Both the position numbers and the translations under genes were made by a program. A stretch of DNA of 12,611 nt from Candidatus Woesearchaeota archaeon (GTDB lineage: Archaea; Nanobdellota; Nanobdellia; Woesearchaeales; WJKV01): positions 1 to 12,611 of the forward strand of contig JAHWIA010000012.1 of the NCBI GenBank assembly GCA_019322855.1, read 5' to 3'. Positions 6,588-12,611 of the stretch are shown in pieces (the first letter of the stretch is position 1; every line of letters starts with the position of its first letter). The notes beneath the pieces are model-generated. The model ran no database searches, had not been told where the DNA came from, and worked only from the letters and a program-made list of their open reading frames with translations.

Positions 6588-7043
6588 CTAGAACAGGTTT
6601 GAAACACTCGATACAAGGCCTGAGATGCTCCCAGAAAGCCATTTGAGCAGACCCTTCTGCTTGCTTTCAGGCACTATCCACCCGTTCTTGAAATACAGAT
6701 ATCTCTTTGTCTTTAGTTTGCAGATTTCACTTTCACAGCATCTGATGTTCCTGACCTTGTCTGTGAAAGATTCAGAAGTGCTGAACTTACCGCATTCCTT
6801 GCCGCAGAAGCCGCATTCCAGCTTATAGTCCAGAATATAGCTGTTATCTGTGATGTTTGTATAGCCTTTGATCCTGTACAATGGAATTTCAGTAGGCTCG
6901 TCAGCCCTCAACCTGTTCAGGATCATGTTATATCTTAAGATCAGAATCTTGGCAGCAATTGTCTTTCCTTTTCTTAATTTCTTGACAATACTGTCTTCGA
7001 TACCTATGATTTTATCGTATTTGTATAATTGCATTTGCCCCAA
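6588..7043 (-). CDS. small Cys-rich (zinc-finger-like) protein of unknown function
   Basis: This is a 151-aa protein if started at TTG 7043, or 148 aa from ATG 7034. AGAGGG (7047-7052) lies 3 bp from the TTG and 12 bp from the ATG, so the start is not settled. Residues 77-108 hold six cysteines: ECGFCGKECG (C77, C80, C84) and RCCESEIC (C102, C103, C108). This looks like a treble-clef or ribbon-type zinc site, though I cannot name a family. The N-terminal 50 residues are basic and helical (VKKLRKGKTIAAKILILRY). The C-terminal 20 residues are an amphipathic or mildly hydrophobic tail rich in Leu, Ser and Val. It heads the block Cys-rich protein, 206-aa protein, recombinase, and is divergent from the PAC2 gene. 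Confidence 0.65.
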   Translation of the reverse strand: MGQMQLYKYDKIIGIEDSIVKKLRKGKTIAAKILILRYNMILNRLRADEPTEIPLYRIKGYTNITDNSYILDYKLECGFCGKECGKFSTSESFTDKVRNIRCCESEICKLKTKRYLYFKNGWIVPESKQKGLLKWLSGSISGLVSSVSNLF

Positions 7044-7074
7044 CTACCCTCTGTGGGAAGTCCATTGCGGTGAA

Positions 7075-7082
7075 TATTTAAA
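7075..7082 (-). promoter_or_regulatory. TATA box of the Cys-rich protein gene
   Basis: TTTAAATA on the minus strand. It predicts transcription from about 7052 and a leader of only 9-18 nt depending on the start codon used. It lies 19 bp from the opposing PAC2 TATA box. Confidence 0.45.
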
Positions 7083-7101
7083 ACTTTCGTAATCCAAAAG
7101 G

Positions 7102-7109
7102 TTTATATA
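7102..7109 (+). promoter_or_regulatory. TATA box of the PAC2 gene
   Basis: TTTATATA preceded by a BRE-like AAAAGG. It predicts transcription from about 7131 and a leader containing GAGGTGA at 7134-7140, 4 bp before ATG 7145. Confidence 0.7.
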
Positions 7110-7144
7110 CCGTCGCGCAATATACAGGCGTAAGAGGTGATCAC

Positions 7145-7861
7145 ATGGAGATTATTCTTGATAAAAAACTGAAAGGCAAGCCTAAGCTGATAGAGGGTTT
7201 CCCTGGACTTGGCTTGGTAGGAACAATTGCTACTGAATTCTTGATTGAAAAACTGAAAGCAAAGCCTGTAGGAGCTATAGTTGGCCCTGAAGTGCCTCCT
7301 TTAGTCGCTGTTCACGACAATAAATTAGTAAGACCTATAGGTTTATTCTATGCTGAAAAGCAAAATCTGCTCATTCTGCACGTCATAAGCGGCATTCCAG
7401 GAGCAGAGAACAAGATTGCTGATCTGTTGCTGAGCAAGGCAAAACAGCTCGGTATTTCAGAGATAATCAGCGTCGAGAGTGTCGGTGCTCCTTTGCTTGC
7501 GCAGGCAAAGCAGGCAAAAGGATATTATTTCTGCAACAATGAATCGAGCAAAAAGAGGTTCAAGACAATGGGTCTCGAAGAGCTGAAAGAAGGCATCATC
7601 ATGGGAGTCACAGGCGCATTGATGCTGAAGTCAAAGATACCTCTTTCATGCGTGTTTGCAGAGACGCATTCCAAACTGCCGGACAGCAAGGCAGCTGCAA
7701 AGATCGTCGAGGTATTGAATGGATATCTGAAGCTGAATATCGACGTAAAACCTCTGCTGAAGAGTGCAGAAGAGTTCGAGCAGAAGATAAAGGCTCTGAT
7801 ACAGAAAGCTGTCAAGGCAGGAAAGACAAAAGAAAAGAAAAGCCTGAGCTATGTCGGCTGA
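7145..7861 (+). CDS. PAC2-family (proteasome assembly chaperone-like) protein
   Basis: This 238-aa protein matches the archaeal PAC2 family (COG1938/PF09754). The N-terminal IEGFPGLGLVGTIATEFLI (16-34) is the family hallmark, followed by PVGAIVGPEVPPL (41-53), LLILHVISGIPG (75-86) and ISVESVGAPLL (108-118). Eukaryotic relatives help assemble the 20S proteasome core, and a similar role in archaea is assumed rather than proved. The strong GAGGTGA ribosome binding site fixes the start. The C-terminus is a basic helical tail (about 200-238). A T-rich tract directly after the stop probably terminates transcription, so the gene looks monocistronic. Confidence 0.9.
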   Translation: MEIILDKKLKGKPKLIEGFPGLGLVGTIATEFLIEKLKAKPVGAIVGPEVPPLVAVHDNKLVRPIGLFYAEKQNLLILHVISGIPGAENKIADLLLSKAKQLGISEIISVESVGAPLLAQAKQAKGYYFCNNESSKKRFKTMGLEELKEGIIMGVTGALMLKSKIPLSCVFAETHSKLPDSKAAAKIVEVLNGYLKLNIDVKPLLKSAEEFEQKIKALIQKAVKAGKTKEKKSLSYVG

Positions 7862-7870
7862 AATTTTCAT

Positions 7871-7885
7871 CTTTTTCTTTTTTTT
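7871..7885 (+). terminator. T-rich terminator after the PAC2 gene
   Basis: Runs of five and eight T separated by one C begin 10 bp after the stop. This is the typical archaeal intrinsic terminator, which needs no hairpin. Confidence 0.65.
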
Positions 7886-7892
7886 GCAACAT

Positions 7893-7914
7893 TTATTTTC
7901 AATATAGAAAATAA
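7893..7914. repeat. hairpin-type dyad TTATTTTC / GAAAATAA
   Basis: Perfect 8-bp arms flank AATATA. The 19-mer at 7896-7914 (TTTTCAATATAGAAAATAA) recurs with one mismatch at 3944-3962 in the other AT-rich spacer, so it is a shared motif and not just a local terminator stem. Confidence 0.5.
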
Positions 7915-7920
7915 TTGTCA

Positions 7921-7994
7921 AAAACCTTTAATCTTTGCTGATACTTTTTAATTGTAATTTGAATTATACTTTTTAATTATTGATTAAAGGTTTT
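7921..7994. repeat. 13-bp perfect inverted repeat enclosing a 13-bp direct repeat
   Basis: AAAACCTTTAATC (7921-7933) and GATTAAAGGTTTT (7982-7994) are exact reverse complements. Between them ATACTTTTTAATT occurs twice (7941-7953 and 7966-7978), 25 bp apart. The whole lies in the 232-bp gene-free spacer upstream of the small coiled-coil gene and could be a multi-site regulatory region. Confidence 0.6.
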
Positions 7995-8064
7995 ATTTCC
8001 TATTTTAGCTAAATATTTTAATCAAAAAACAAAAGTTTTATCGCAGATATTTCCGCCCATAACC

Positions 8065-8072
8065 TTTAAAAA
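8065..8072 (+). promoter_or_regulatory. TATA box of the small coiled-coil gene
   Basis: TTTAAAAA preceded by AACC. Its centre is 26 bp upstream of ATG 8094, predicting a leaderless mRNA and favouring ATG 8094 over the GTG at 8088. Confidence 0.5.
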
Positions 8073-8093
8073 GCACCCTCAATAGAAGTGCTT

Positions 8094-8348
8094 ATGAACG
8101 ATGTTTTACACGAGCATTATGAGGAGGTAAAGGACATGTTTGGGTTCGGAGTAGAAAATTTCAAGAGAAGAGTCATCGGCGCTTTCAGAAAAGCAAAGAA
8201 AGACATGGACGAATTAAAGAAAGGAGTGCATGAATGGATATTCTACCTTGACAGGAACCAGAGAGACATGGAGTTCAAGATAAAAGAACTGGAAGCCAAG
8301 ATAAAATTGCTCGAGGAAAAACAGAAAAAGAAAGTTTATGTTTATTGA
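8094..8348 (+). CDS. small coiled-coil protein of unknown function
   Basis: This is an 84-aa, highly charged, almost entirely helical protein. I chose ATG 8094 because the TATA box at 8065-8072 is spaced for a leaderless transcript starting there; GTG 8088 would add two residues. The second half is a regular heptad coiled coil (EFKIKELEAKIKLLEEKQKK) ending in a Lys-rich tail and KVYVY. A central HEWIFYLDRN segment contributes aromatic residues. There is no membrane helix or signal peptide. It resembles in style the coiled-coil half of the winged-helix protein at 3228 but lacks a DNA-binding domain, so it might be an oligomerisation partner. That link is speculative. Confidence 0.65.
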   Translation: MNDVLHEHYEEVKDMFGFGVENFKRRVIGAFRKAKKDMDELKKGVHEWIFYLDRNQRDMEFKIKELEAKIKLLEEKQKKKVYVY

Positions 8349-8361
8349 TTTCTTTAATTGT

Positions 8362-8457
8362 TAGCATAGCACCAAGCGTAGCAAAAAATAATACAAACTA
8401 TTAACAAAGACTCGTAAACACAGTCAGAAATAGAATAAAGCGAAGCGTGCTATGCTA
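8362..8457. repeat. 11-bp inverted repeat with nested stems between convergent genes
   Basis: TAGCATAGCAC (8362-8372) pairs exactly with GTGCTATGCTA (8447-8457). Inside it, CTATT (8398-8402) can pair with AATAG (8429-8433), and GACT (8409-8412) with AGTC (8422-8425). The right arm overlaps the stop codon of the methyltransferase. It may be a structured 3' end or small RNA, or chance. Confidence 0.45.
8382..8391 (-). terminator. possible T-rich terminator after the methyltransferase gene
   Basis: On the minus strand this reads TATTATTTTTTGC, a T6 run about 65 bp after the methyltransferase stop. It lies within the loop of the 8362-8457 inverted repeat. Confidence 0.35.
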
Positions 8458-8934
8458 GTAGCAGACGAAGATAACATCCTTATCTTCTTCGATTGTTTCT
8501 TTCACATCAAACATTGTTGTTATCAATTGTTTTATCTTGTCAAAAGTATTCGCTTTCTTCAACACACTAAGAATGTATCTTCTGCCGACGCGTTTTATTT
8601 CCTGCAGACCTTTTTCTATATCGTCAAAGTTGTGTATTGCTGTCAAAGAAATGACAACATCAAACTGCTCGTCTTTGAAAGGAAGTTGTTCTGCTTTTGC
8701 TAAGATTGCTCTGCCTTCTTTGTAGCCTGGATGTTGTTTTAGCAGTTCAATGTTAGGATCTACACCTGTCGCGCCTTCAGGCGTGCTCAACCCTGTGCCG
8801 CATCCCACGTCGAGAATCTCTTGTTTTTTCGGTTTTAGTTTTTCTAATATCTGTTCGATTATCTGCATCTTTTTTCTCTGCTCTTCGCCGTGCAGTTCAT
8901 TGTAACCAGATGCGATTTCATTATAGTATGTCAT
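8455..8934 (-). CDS. small class I SAM-dependent methyltransferase (type 11)
   Basis: This 159-aa protein has a complete but minimal Rossmann methylase core. Motif I is LDVGCGTGLST (41-51), the acidic ribose-binding Asp is in GVDPN (57-61), LPFKDEQFDVVIS (84-96) forms the motif II/III region, and LQEIKRVGRRYILS (110-123) is motif post III. It is most like the UbiE/Methyltransf_11 group. The substrate cannot be read from the sequence because the variable cap is short. The protein is shorter than typical 200-250-aa members, mainly at the C-terminus. A weak TATA-like CAATAAAAAC (8956-8965) lies 26 bp upstream, so the mRNA may be leaderless. The gene is divergent from lysS, 86 bp apart. Confidence 0.85.
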   Translation of the reverse strand: MTYYNEIASGYNELHGEEQRKKMQIIEQILEKLKPKKQEILDVGCGTGLSTPEGATGVDPNIELLKQHPGYKEGRAILAKAEQLPFKDEQFDVVISLTAIHNFDDIEKGLQEIKRVGRRYILSVLKKANTFDKIKQLITTMFDVKETIEEDKDVIFVCY

Positions 8935-8989
8935 ACAGATGTTTATTTGTTGATTGTTTTTATTGTTTTTGCTTGATTTTAGAGAAAAG

Positions 8990-8997
8990 CTTAAAAA
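8990..8997 (+). promoter_or_regulatory. TATA box of lysS
   Basis: CTTAAAAA preceded by AAAG. Its centre is about 27 bp from ATG 9021, predicting a leaderless mRNA and ruling against the longer frame that begins at 8910. Confidence 0.55.
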
Positions 8998-9020
8998 CCT
9001 CCCTTATTCTCGAGAATGTT

Positions 9021-11531
9021 ATGGGAAGAAAGCTGTTGATTGCAAAATCATTGTTCAAACAATTCCCTGACTTGCACTTGGGGATCATACTGGCGACAGG
9101 CATAGACAATAGTGGAAAGTCCGACGAGATCATCAAGAAAATAAGACAAAAAGAACTTGAACTGAGAAGTAAATTGACAAAACCAGAGCTTGCAGAACAT
9201 CCTAACATCAAGCCATGGCGTCTGGCGTACAGCTGGTTCGGTGCAAAACCAAAAAAGTACAAGTGCAGTATCGAAGCATTATTGATAAGGATATTGGCAG
9301 GCGACAATCTGCCAGAGATAAATCCATTGGTGGATTTGTATAATTTTGTTTCTATTGACAAACTTTTGCCGATCGGTGCTGACGATCTTGATAAGGTAGA
9401 AGGAAACATCAAACTGATGCAGGCAAAAGGCGACGAGAAATATGTAGAGATAAGCACTCTTGAAGAGAAGAATCCGAAAGAAAACGAAGTGGTCTACATG
9501 GACGACAAGGAAGTATTGTGCAGGAGATGGAACTGGAGAGAGTGCGAGAAATCTAAACTTACAGAGGATTCAAAGAATGTTATTGTCTATGCAGAATCAT
9601 TGCTAGGAAAAGAACACATAGAAGAGGCAATAGCAGAACTTAACGATCTAATGAAAGATGCTGTTGGAGGACAGTTGAAATCATTTATTTTAGACGAGAA
9701 ACACAATGTGCTTGACTTAGAGACAGGAGAACTGCACGAGGAAGGTTTCGGTGTGGAAGAACAAGAGAGTGCAGAAGAAAAAGAACTGGAAGTAAAGAAA
9801 AAAGAAATAGACAGGAAACAAGAGAAGCATGACAAAAAGAAATTATCAGGCAAAGGTTTGAAAAAGAGTGCACTGCATTGGGCAGACGCGATCGCAGAAG
9901 AAGTCATCGAGCGAGTCAACAGGGATCCAAAACTAAAAGCAATAGTGGAGATGAACGGTTATTTTGTCTATGATGAGAAAACACCGAGCGGCAAGATCCA
10001 CATAGGAAGCGGCAGGGGCTGGATTGTCCACGACATTATTGCAAAAGCTTTGAGGGACAAAGGAGTTAATGCTCGTTTTGTTCTGTCGAATGACGATATA
10101 GATCCGTTCGATAAGATGAATGTCGATCTGCCAAAAGATTATGAACAGTATCTTGGAATGCCGTTCATGGACATGCCTAGTCCTGACCCTAACTACAAGA
10201 CATTTTCAGAGAAGTATTTCATGGACTGTGTAAAGAAGTTTGAAGAATTCGGCATAGAATGCGACACAGAAAGCACAGGAGAAGAATACAAAAAAGGAAC
10301 TTTCAATGAGACAATAAAGATTGCACTGGACAATGCAGAACAGATAAAACAGATATACCGTGACTTGTACGGTGCAGATACTGTTGGCGCGAACAGGCTG
10401 CCATTCAATCCCATCTGTGAGAACTGCGGAAAGATCGGCACGACAATCGCGACAAAATGGCTGCCAGAAGAACAGATGGTCGAGTACGAATGCCGTCCGG
10501 ATTTCGTGACGTGGGCAAAAGGCTGCGGTCACAAAGGAAAAAGAAGTCCGTTCAATGGCGGCGGTAAGTTTCCATGGAAAGTGGAGTGGGCTGCGAAATG
10601 GCCTGCAAAAGGAGTCATTGTAGAATTGGCTGGAAAAGATCATTTCACAAAAGGTGGAAGCAGGACTTGCGCGTGCAGGATAAGTGTAGATGTTTTCAAG
10701 TATCCTCCTCCATATCCTAGCAACGGCTATAGGACAGGAAAAGGGTATGAATTCTTCCAGATAGGAGGAAAAAAGATGTCCACCAGCAAAGGAAGAGGTG
10801 TTGCATTCACAGACATAACAGAATATGCACCTGCACAAATGTTAAGATATCTGTTGACTAAAAGCAGACCTAATGCTGTGGTCGAGTTCGATCCTTTTGG
10901 TGCGAATGACCTGGTCCTGCTTTACGATCGTTATGACAAGACAGAACAGGCATATTATAATGTAAATATAGAAAAGATGAATGAGAAAGACATCGCAATG
11001 CAGAAAAGAATCTATGAACTTTCGCACATAGGAAAGATTCCTGAAAAGATGCCTATACAGATTGCATTCACGCACTGTGCGATTGTCATACAGATCGCGC
11101 TCACAGAAGACAATGCAATAGAATTGTTGAAAAAATCAGGACACATACCAAAAGGTGCTACAGAAGAAGAGCTTGAGTATGTAAAAGAAAGAATCAAATT
11201 TGCAAAGAGATGGGTGGAAGAATTTGCACCAGAACAGTATAGGTTCCAATTAAAGGATGAAGTCGCAAAAGACATTGTCATCCTGCTAAGTGACAAGCAG
11301 AAGAAAGCATTGAAGCAGATAAGCACTTCATTGAAAGCAAAAGAATACAAAGAGATACAGGAACTGCATGATGAGTTCTACAATATCGCAAGATATGCAG
11401 AACTGGAGCCTGCAGAGCTTTTCAAGGCAGCTTATCTTGTGCTGATAAAGAAGGAAAGAGGCCCTCAATTGGCCAATTTCGTACTCACAATCGGCCAGGA
11501 AAAAGTCGCTGAATTGTTTGAAAAGGTTTAA
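9021..11531 (+). CDS. lysS: B3/B4 editing-type domain fused to class I lysyl-tRNA synthetase
   Basis: This 836-aa fusion lies in one uninterrupted frame. Residues 1-230 form a B3/B4 domain of the solo COG3382 type, related to the editing domain of PheRS beta: HPNIKPWRLAYSWFGAKPKK (60-79), LPEINPLVDLYNFVS (97-111), LLPIGADDLDKVEGNIKLMQAKGDEKY (115-141, hallmark pieces LLPIGADDL and GNIKL) and VLCRRWNWRECE (165-176). Residues 246-283 are a Glu/Lys linker. Residues 284-836 are a complete class I LysRS, with the HIGH-like HIGS at 327-330, zinc-type CENC (466-469) plus C491 and C502, FFQIGGKKMSTSKG with KMSTS at 585-589, and a C-terminal helical anticodon-binding region. The LysRS charges tRNA-Lys with lysine. 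The added domain may bind tRNA or hydrolyse mischarged tRNA, which is inference. ATG 9021 fits the TATA box; the frame is open to 8910 but that stretch is non-coding in character. Confidence 0.93.
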   Translation: MGRKLLIAKSLFKQFPDLHLGIILATGIDNSGKSDEIIKKIRQKELELRSKLTKPELAEHPNIKPWRLAYSWFGAKPKKYKCSIEALLIRILAGDNLPEINPLVDLYNFVSIDKLLPIGADDLDKVEGNIKLMQAKGDEKYVEISTLEEKNPKENEVVYMDDKEVLCRRWNWRECEKSKLTEDSKNVIVYAESLLGKEHIEEAIAELNDLMKDAVGGQLKSFILDEKHNVLDLETGELHEEGFGVEEQESAEEKELEVKKKEIDRKQEKHDKKKLSGKGLKKSALHWADAIAEEVIERVNRDPKLKAIVEMNGYFVYDEKTPSGKIHIGSGRGWIVHDIIAKALRDKGVNARFVLSNDDIDPFDKMNVDLPKDYEQYLGMPFMDMPSPDPNYKTFSEKYFMDCVKKFEEFGIECDTESTGEEYKKGTFNETIKIALDNAEQIKQIYRDLYGADTVGANRLPFNPICENCGKIGTTIATKWLPEEQMVEYECRPDFVTWAKGCGHKGKRSPFNGGGKFPWKVEWAAKWPAKGVIVELAGKDHFTKGGSRTCACRISVDVFKYPPPYPSNGYRTGKGYEFFQIGGKKMSTSKGRGVAFTDITEYAPAQMLRYLLTKSRPNAVVEFDPFGANDLVLLYDRYDKTEQAYYNVNIEKMNEKDIAMQKRIYELSHIGKIPEKMPIQIAFTHCAIVIQIALTEDNAIELLKKSGHIPKGATEEELEYVKERIKFAKRWVEEFAPEQYRFQLKDEVAKDIVILLSDKQKKALKQISTSLKAKEYKEIQELHDEFYNIARYAELEPAELFKAAYLVLIKKERGPQLANFVLTIGQEKVAELFEKV

Positions 11532-11534
11532 ATA
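11527..11534 (+). promoter_or_regulatory. TATA box of the protease-ligase pair
   Basis: TTTAAATA preceded by AAGG. It overlaps the lysS stop codon and predicts transcription from about 11556, so the GAGGGGG ribosome binding site (11557-11563) would lie at the very 5' end of the mRNA. Confidence 0.5.
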
Positions 11535-11565
11535 TAGGTGATTCTCATTAATTGTCGAGGGGGAA

Positions 11566-11907
11566 ATGACTGAAAAGATTGTACTTGGACCTTTGGAGAA
11601 TGTTATTGTATACGGTGACGATAAGAGCAAAAAGGCAGTCGCAAGAATCGATACTGGCGCGTCAAAGAGCAGTATTGATGTAAGTCTTGCGAGCGAACTT
11701 CAATTAGGCCCGATAGTGAAGACGAGCAAGATAAGGAGCGCGTCTGGCAAGGGCGTGAGGCCTGTGATAAAGGCAAAGGTCAAGATCAAGAATAAGACAT
11801 TCACTGGTCTTTTTACGCTTGCGACAAGAGAGCACATGAATTACAAAGTGTTGATAGGAAGAAACATTCTGAAGAAAGGAGATTTTTTGATAGATCCGAA
11901 AAAATGA
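11566..11907 (+). CDS. retropepsin-like aspartic protease, RimK-associated (COG4067/PF05618)
   Basis: This 113-aa protein has the fold signature of single-domain retropepsin-like proteases. The catalytic motif DTGAS is at Asp29-Ser33 within ARIDTGASKSSID, followed by IRSASGKGVRPVIKAKVKI (56-74), which covers the flap region. The C-terminal hydrophobic-glycine motif is KVLIGRNIL (94-102). Like retropepsins it should act as a homodimer. Family members have been labelled 'ATP-dependent zinc protease' but carry the aspartic-protease motif. They are typically encoded next to RimK-like ATP-grasp ligases, and here the ligase start overlaps this stop by 4 bp (ATGA). GAGGGGG lies just upstream of the ATG. 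A role in trimming or processing peptides or tags made by the ligase is inferred from the pairing. Confidence 0.88.
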   Translation: MTEKIVLGPLENVIVYGDDKSKKAVARIDTGASKSSIDVSLASELQLGPIVKTSKIRSASGKGVRPVIKAKVKIKNKTFTGLFTLATREHMNYKVLIGRNILKKGDFLIDPKK

Positions 11908-12611
11908 TAAAAAAACAGATAATGAAGGCAGCAGTCATAAGTCTGAACAGTGAATCTAGCAGAAATATATACGAGGACATGAAGAAGTATTTCACAGAAG
12001 TTGATCATCTAAATCTCAAGGACATAGAGGTCATTCTTGGGAATAAAGATTTTGAAGTGTTCTATCGTGGCAAAACCTTGAAGAACTATGACTGCATATA
12101 TGCAAGAGGAAGCTTCAGGTATGCTTCAGTGCTGACATCATTGACATCTGCATTAAAAGAGAGCATCTACATGCCATTGAAGCCCCACTCTTTCACAATA
12201 GGTCACAATAAATTTTTGACGCAATTGCATTTTCAGAAAAAGAACATTCCTATGCCTGAAGCTTACATCGCAGCAACATCAGCAGCTGCAAAACAGATTC
12301 TGAAGAAAGTAAATTATCCCATCATTATCAAAGTTCCGCATGGCACGCACGGAAAAGGCGTCTTGTACGCAGAAAGTTATGCGAGCGCGAGCAGCATGTG
12401 CGATGCATTGATGGTCATGAACCAGCCCTTCATCATACAGGAATACGTAGAGACAGGAGGAACAGACATAAGAGCGATAGTCGCTGGTGACAAGGTTGTG
12501 GCGTCATACAAAAGAAAGGCTGAAAAAAGCGAGAGCAGGGCGAACTTTCACGCAGGCGGTACAGGAGAGCCATATTACCTGGATGCTGTAGAACAAAAGA
12601 TCGCGATCGAC
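11904..12611 (+). CDS. RimK-like ATP-grasp ligase, partial
   Basis: 236 codons are visible before the right edge. ATG 11904 overlaps the protease stop (ATGA); ATG 11922 (protein beginning MKAAVISLN) is an alternative that better matches the usual RimK-like N-terminus. An N-terminal pre-ATP-grasp domain (about 8-95) contains the YARGSFRYASVL segment. The ATP-grasp part has the nucleotide-binding Lys143 and Gly-rich loop IIKVPHGTHGKGV (141-153), the adenine-contact region FIIQEYVE (176-183), GGTDIRAIVAGDKVVASYKR (185-204) and the RANFHAGG motif (212-219). These are characteristic of RimK/LysX-type enzymes that ligate amino acids, often glutamate, to a carboxylate of a protein or cofactor. The actual substrate is unknown. 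Translational coupling to the protease argues that the two act in one pathway. Confidence 0.88.
   Translation, partial: MIKKQIMKAAVISLNSESSRNIYEDMKKYFTEVDHLNLKDIEVILGNKDFEVFYRGKTLKNYDCIYARGSFRYASVLTSLTSALKESIYMPLKPHSFTIGHNKFLTQLHFQKKNIPMPEAYIAATSAAAKQILKKVNYPIIIKVPHGTHGKGVLYAESYASASSMCDALMVMNQPFIIQEYVETGGTDIRAIVAGDKVVASYKRKAEKSESRANFHAGGTGEPYYLDAVEQKIAID

Noticed and set aside
8088..8093. GTG start for the small coiled-coil protein.
   Set aside because: The TATA box is positioned for transcription to begin at about 8094, so the GTG would be at or before the mRNA end.
8910..9020. A 37-codon N-terminal extension of the lysS frame starting at ATG 8910.
   Set aside because: It overlaps the start of the divergent methyltransferase, has a Cys/Phe-rich non-coding look, and lies upstream of a TATA box that fits a leaderless start at 9021.
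10206..10838. A 210-codon open frame opposite lysS on the minus strand.
   Set aside because: It lies wholly within the conserved LysRS coding region, its Cys/Phe/Ser-rich translation is typical of an antisense shadow, and no promoter or ribosome binding site supports it.

Overview
The window is archaeal, most likely from a DPANN lineage of the Woesearchaeota/Pacearchaeota (Nanoarchaeota-like) type. The support is a class I lysyl-tRNA synthetase, RNA polymerase subunit L, a PAC2-family proteasome-assembly-chaperone protein, an archaeal METTL5-like methylase, an XerA-type recombinase, TATA-box promoters about 26 bp upstream of leaderless or short-leader starts, and small coiled-coil/winged-helix proteins of a kind I associate with these lineages. 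The lineage assignment is inference; the archaeal assignment is firm.

Layout. Positions 1-3030 are on the minus strand, read right to left: METTL5-like RNA/protein methylase, rpoL, AMMECR1 protein, then a large S-layer-like surface protein that runs off the left edge and carries a Tat-like plus lipobox-like N-terminus. Positions 3228-4960 are on the plus strand: a coiled-coil/winged-helix regulator, an AT-rich spacer with repeats, and a four-helix membrane protein. Positions 4968-7043 are on the minus strand and form a three-gene block: Cys-rich small protein, unknown 206-aa protein, XerA-like tyrosine recombinase. An imperfect 26-bp palindrome lies directly on the recombinase promoter. Positions 7145-8348 are on the plus strand: PAC2 protein, a second AT-rich spacer with inverted and direct repeats, and a small coiled-coil protein. 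A small SAM methyltransferase (minus, 8455-8934) is divergent from lysS (9021-11531). The window ends with a retropepsin-like protease overlapping a RimK-like ATP-grasp ligase by 4 bp.

The most striking gene is lysS. One uninterrupted reading frame joins a full-length B3/B4 (PheRS-beta editing-type, COG3382-like) domain through a charged linker to a complete class I LysRS. Other points worth a second look are the recombinase palindrome and its two unrecognised upstream genes, the motif family shared by the two AT-rich spacers, and the secretion signal on the surface protein. No tRNA, rRNA, CRISPR array or insertion sequence was seen.
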